A stretch of 64,000 nt of DNA from Niastella populi (GTDB lineage Bacteria > Bacteroidota > Bacteroidia > Chitinophagales > Chitinophagaceae). The position numbers and the translations under genes are program-made. This document shows, piece after piece, positions 61,347 through 64,000 of the stretch (positions within the stretch are counted from its first letter, which is position 1; each line of letters opens with the position of its first letter). A model generated the notes under the pieces. That model was not told the DNA's origin. It ran no database searches and saw only the letters and a list, made by a program, of their open reading frames with translations. The stretch lies in NCBI RefSeq assembly GCF_002078015.1, contig NZ_LWBP01000145.1, positions 1 through 64,000 on the forward strand, given 5' to 3'.

Positions 61347-61498
61347 GATACAATCAGTCTTTTAAGCCATTAAGCATGGAGGACTACTTCGAAAAATCAG
61401 GGCAGCCAAAATTGCCATACTGAAATGCAACTGGCTAAAGTAAAGGCCGCTGCCCGGAAGTTATAGAGTGGTTGACCTGCTGAGATCCTGTTGTTGGG

Positions 61499-61538
61499 CC
61501 ATTAGCACATTAGCAAATTATCCCATTATCAAACTAGC
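61499..61538. repeat. Octamer array containing the prmC stop codon
   Basis: CCATTAGC, ACATTAGC, AAATTATC, CCATTATC, AAACTAGC. The prmC stop (complement of TTA at 61518-61520) lies inside the third unit, and the last residues (SLIMG) are array-encoded. Confidence 0.8.
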
Positions 61539-62474
61539 CTTCACCATCCTGTCCTTCCCCTGAAAATCTTTCTTCACATCTGCAGTAAACCCATAGGCTT
61601 CGAACAACGCTTTTGTTTGCGCACCAAGATCTTCATGAATTTCCACAAAGATCATTCCGCCGGGAAGTAGTTTTTCCCTGGCAAACCGGGCAATGGCGTC
61701 ATAGAACAACAACGGGTCTTCATTGGGCACAAACAGCGCAAGGTGCGGTTCCCAGGCCAGCACGTTCTGCAACATTGTGCTTTGATTATTGTGTGGAATA
61801 TAGGGCGGGTTGCTTACAATGATGTCAACGGCGGGTAACGAGGGCCAGCTGGCAGCATCTAAAAAATCGGCCTGTACAAACTGAACCGGTGCATGCAGGG
61901 TGGTGGCATTCTTTTCTGCTACCGCAAGCGCCTGTTCGCTTACATCGCAGGCATAGATGGTTGCCTGAGGCAGTTTCTTTTTAAGAGAGATGGGGATGCA
62001 GCCACTGCCTGTGCCGATGTCGAGGATATTGAAGTGGGAGGTAGGAGGCAGGAGGTAAGAGGCGTCCTTATTTTCGGGATCGCCGAACGGTGGCGTTAGC
62101 CCGTCGATTCCTGACCCTGTATTTCGTACGTCGTACTTCTTACTTCTTACTTCTTCCACAATCCACTCCACCAATTCCTCCGTTTCAGGCCTGGGAATTA
62201 ACACGCTCTCATCAACATAGAACGCCATCCCGCTAAACCAGGCTTCGTGCAAAACATATTGCACGGGTTTGTGCGTAAGCAGCTCCCGGGTATATTGTTG
62301 TAACTGCTCAAGCCGTTCGGGCAACAAAAGCGACTGTTTGTGCATAATACGATCGATCTTCCGCATGCCGGTAACATGCTCCAAAACCCAGTCCGCTATA
62401 TTGGCGGCCTCGCGGTTATCGTACAGTTCGTGCAGGGATGTGGTCAGCTGCTGTTGTGCCTCATATAAGGTCAT
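61518..62474 (-). CDS. prmC: Release-factor glutamine methyltransferase with a repeat-derived insert
   Basis: A 318-residue PrmC, which methylates the GGQ glutamine of release factors. Conserved blocks are PVQYVLHEAWF, VLIPRPETEELVEWIVEEV, the SAM site ILDIGTGSGCIPISLKKKL and the catalytic NPPYIPHN (residues 222-229). Between PRPETEELVEW and ILDIGTGSG there is an extra run of about 40 residues (109-148), where relatives have only a short link. Its DNA contains heptamer-type repeats. The stop lies inside an octamer array. The insert precedes the SAM strand on the surface, so function could be kept. It is divergent from ribD. Confidence 0.93.
   Translation of the reverse strand: MTLYEAQQQLTTSLHELYDNREAANIADWVLEHVTGMRKIDRIMHKQSLLLPERLEQLQQYTRELLTHKPVQYVLHEAWFSGMAFYVDESVLIPRPETEELVEWIVEEVRSKKYDVRNTGSGIDGLTPPFGDPENKDASYLLPPTSHFNILDIGTGSGCIPISLKKKLPQATIYACDVSEQALAVAEKNATTLHAPVQFVQADFLDAASWPSLPAVDIIVSNPPYIPHNNQSTMLQNVLAWEPHLALFVPNEDPLLFYDAIARFAREKLLPGGMIFVEIHEDLGAQTKALFEAYGFTADVKKDFQGKDRMVKASLIMG
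62031..62165. repeat. Heptamer repeats inside the prmC coding region
   Basis: On the plus strand the left end reads GGGAGGT, AGGAGGC, AGGAGGT, AAGAGGC and the right end holds TTACTTC/TTCTTAC-type units (62140-62160), the complement of the GAAGTAA family at 48190. About 60 bp of non-repeat DNA lies between. Confidence 0.75.
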
Positions 62475-62500
62475 AGCGGCAAAGATGGCGGATTTTGGAT

Positions 62501-62508
62501 TATATTTG
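62501..62508 (+). promoter_or_regulatory. Possible Bacteroidota -7 box for ribD
   Basis: TATATTTG fits TAnnTTTG and lies 25 bp before the TTG at 62534. It argues against a start at 62495. Confidence 0.4.
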
Positions 62509-62533
62509 CGGCTTTATTTCCATCGACCCACCA

Positions 62534-63592
62534 TTGAATATTCACGAAACATATATGCAGCGCTGTATACAGCTGGCCCGGTCGGCTGCCGGTTACGTAG
62601 CGCCCAATCCCATGGTGGGGGCCGTGCTGGTACATGAAAACCGCATCATAGGCGAGGGCTACCATCAGCAGTATGGCGGTCCGCATGCCGAAGTGCATTG
62701 CGTGAATTCGGTAAAGGAGGCCGACAGGCACCTGATACCGCAGTCAACGATCTATGTGTCGCTGGAGCCCTGCGCACATTTTGGTAAAACGCCGCCCTGT
62801 GCCGACCTGATCATCGAAAAAAAGATCCCGCATGTGGTCGTCGGTTGCCGCGATCCCTTTAAACAGGTCGATGGCAAAGGGGTGGAAAAACTGCAGGCTG
62901 CCGGTGTGCAGGTCACCATGAATGTGCTGGAGCAGGATTGTAAAGACCTCAATAAACGGTTTATTACTTTTCATGCAGCACATCGTCCGTATATAGTTTT
63001 AAAATGGGCGCAAACGGCCAATGGAAAAATTGGCGGTGAAACCGGTGGGGAGCGATTGCTGATCAGCAATGACTACACCAACCGCCTAGTGCATAAATGG
63101 CGCAGTGAAGAAGCGGCTATTCTGGTAGGCACCAATACGGCGTTGTTCGATGATCCTTCTTTGACCACCCGGTTGTGGAAAGGCGCCAATCCCGTGCGGC
63201 TGGTGGTTGATATGAACCTGCGGCTGCCATCGTCGTTGCAGTTGTTCAACAAACAGGTAAGCACCATCGTGTTCAACAGCCTGCAACATGAAGAACAGGA
63301 CAACCTGTTGTATTACCAGGTTACGCAGGATGTGAACCTGGTGCATCAGATCGTACATGCTTTATATCAGTTAAAAATTCAGAGTGTGCTGGTGGAAGGC
63401 GGCGCGCAGTTATTGCAGTCGTTCATCGATGAAGGCCTGTGGGATGAAATACGGGTGATCACCAATAACGAAATGGTAGTTCAGCACGGATTACCCGCAC
63501 CGCGTATGCACACCGGCCGGTTACATAAACAGGAACAGTTGTTTTCAGATACCCTCCAATATTTCATGAACCCGCAAACCCTGGTACTTTGA
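62534..63592 (+). CDS. ribD: Bifunctional riboflavin deaminase/reductase RibD
   Basis: A 352-residue enzyme of riboflavin synthesis. The deaminase half carries the zinc motifs HAEVH and LEPCAHFGKTPPCADLI; the reductase half starts near PYIVLKWAQTANGKIGG, with LVEGGAQLLQSFIDEGLWDE at the end. It deaminates and reduces the pyrimidine intermediate made from GTP. I choose TTG 62534 because it follows a -7 box and gives the usual NIHETYMQRCIQLA opening; ATG 62555 is the alternative. It overlaps the next gene by four bases. Confidence 0.92.
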   Translation: MNIHETYMQRCIQLARSAAGYVAPNPMVGAVLVHENRIIGEGYHQQYGGPHAEVHCVNSVKEADRHLIPQSTIYVSLEPCAHFGKTPPCADLIIEKKIPHVVVGCRDPFKQVDGKGVEKLQAAGVQVTMNVLEQDCKDLNKRFITFHAAHRPYIVLKWAQTANGKIGGETGGERLLISNDYTNRLVHKWRSEEAAILVGTNTALFDDPSLTTRLWKGANPVRLVVDMNLRLPSSLQLFNKQVSTIVFNSLQHEEQDNLLYYQVTQDVNLVHQIVHALYQLKIQSVLVEGGAQLLQSFIDEGLWDEIRVITNNEMVVQHGLPAPRMHTGRLHKQEQLFSDTLQYFMNPQTLVL

Positions 63593-64000
63593 GTAGTTTA
63601 TTCTTTCTCATTGCCAGTATTATACTTACTGCCTGGCTTACCATTGCATTCAAGCTCATTGCCCGTTTAGGTATCAATAACCTGCAGGCTATTGTGTATA
63701 ATTATGTGGTTTGTGTAATAACGGGAAGTATGGTGAACGGCAGCTTTCCGGTAAACAGTTCGCTGGCAAAGGAGCCGTGGCTGCCCTGGGCGCTGGTAAT
63801 GGGTTGTGGATTTATCTCCCTGTTCAACCTGGCAGCCTATACGGTGCAAAAGATCGGCGTGGCGGCGGCAACGGTAGCCTATAAGCTATCACTGGTGATC
63901 CCATTTGTATTTTCAATATACCTATATAATGAAAAGGGAACAGCATTAAAGATCGCCGGAGTGGCGCTGGCATTGCTGGCAGTATGGTTCACCACCAGGC
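63589..64000 (+). CDS. DMT/EamA-type transporter, N-terminal part, cut by the window end
   Basis: Translation from TTG 63589, overlapping the ribD stop, gives at least 137 residues of an integral membrane protein: SSLFFLIASIILTAWLTIAFKLIARLG, then IVYNYVVCVITGSMV, WLPWALVMGCGFISLFNLAAYTVQKIGVAAATVAYKLSLVIPFVFSIYLYNE and ALKIAGVALALLAVWFTTR. The pairing of short helices with a loop YNEKGTALKIAGVALALLAV is characteristic of drug/metabolite exporters. The frame is open at the window edge. Overlap with ribD implies cotranscription and coupled translation. Confidence 0.8.
   Translation, partial: MSSLFFLIASIILTAWLTIAFKLIARLGINNLQAIVYNYVVCVITGSMVNGSFPVNSSLAKEPWLPWALVMGCGFISLFNLAAYTVQKIGVAAATVAYKLSLVIPFVFSIYLYNEKGTALKIAGVALALLAVWFTTR

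Noticed and set aside
1-64000. tRNA, rRNA and riboswitch genes.
   Set aside because: Reading the gaps between genes showed no cloverleaf or rRNA-like sequence and no known riboswitch core; a covariance-model search would be needed to exclude small RNAs.

Overview
The window reads as a chromosomal segment of a Bacteroidota bacterium, most likely family Chitinophagaceae (Niastella/Chitinophaga-like). The evidence is type IX secretion C-terminal sorting domains on three secreted proteins, an ECF sigma/FecR cell-surface signalling locus with an STN domain, a TonB-dependent receptor with a CarboxypepD_reg-like N-terminus, a DUF6266 protein, TAnnTTTG-type -7 boxes and the general lack of strong Shine-Dalgarno sites. 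No rRNA, tRNA, CRISPR array, integrase or transposase was seen. The window starts inside a decayed hipA locus and ends inside a DMT-family transporter.

Layout. 1-1.1 kb: hipA toxin-kinase remnants with a nonsense codon and a frameshift. 1.2-11.7 kb: small hypotheticals, an FKBP lipoprotein, a zinc-ribbon/SPFH pair resembling Bacillus YdjG/YdjI, a T9SS metzincin protease with three beta-gamma crystallin domains, a lipoprotein, a DUF1080 protein and a DUF6266 protein. 12-15.5 kb: a PI-PLC/GDPD-like secreted enzyme, a Tat-exported SoxB-like metallophosphoesterase and an SRPBCC protein. 15.7-19.9 kb: a mutagenesis cassette (DnaE-type polymerase broken by a frameshift, then DinB). 20-25 kb: a lone receiver domain, a glycine-zipper lipoprotein, a PL9-like pectate lyase and a hypothetical. 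25.2-28.4 kb: TonB receptor plus head-GIN protein. 29-33.9 kb: ECF sigma, FecR, an STN-domain protein and a second protein with the same 16-residue surface repeats. 34-46 kb: coiled-coil membrane protein, thyA, an S23-type four-helix protein, folA, a methyltransferase, the three-gene NAD(P) transhydrogenase, an rRNA cytosine methyltransferase and a LysM/RlpA-like protein. 46-64 kb: fmt, an SlyD-like FKBP, membrane proteins, pepT, two paralogous OmpA-type proteins around a T9SS protein, a YpdA-like reductase, SPFH-ExbB-ExbD, prmC, ribD and a partial transporter.

Two things stand out. First, intergenic DNA is full of short arrays built on a 7-bp (sometimes 8-bp) step, in several unrelated sequence families. 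They sit preferentially at the 3' ends of genes, and in at least five genes (folA, pntAA, fmt, pepT, prmC) the stop codon itself lies inside the array. A related insert sits within prmC, and a perfect palindrome sits within thyA, both apparently in frame. A 61-bp repeat made largely of heptamers occurs at 28.5 kb and, inverted, at 56.6 kb. Second, the sigma/FecR locus drives a receptor-like protein in which the STN signalling domain is joined to twelve 16-residue repeats and a barrel-like C-terminus instead of a TonB-dependent transporter.
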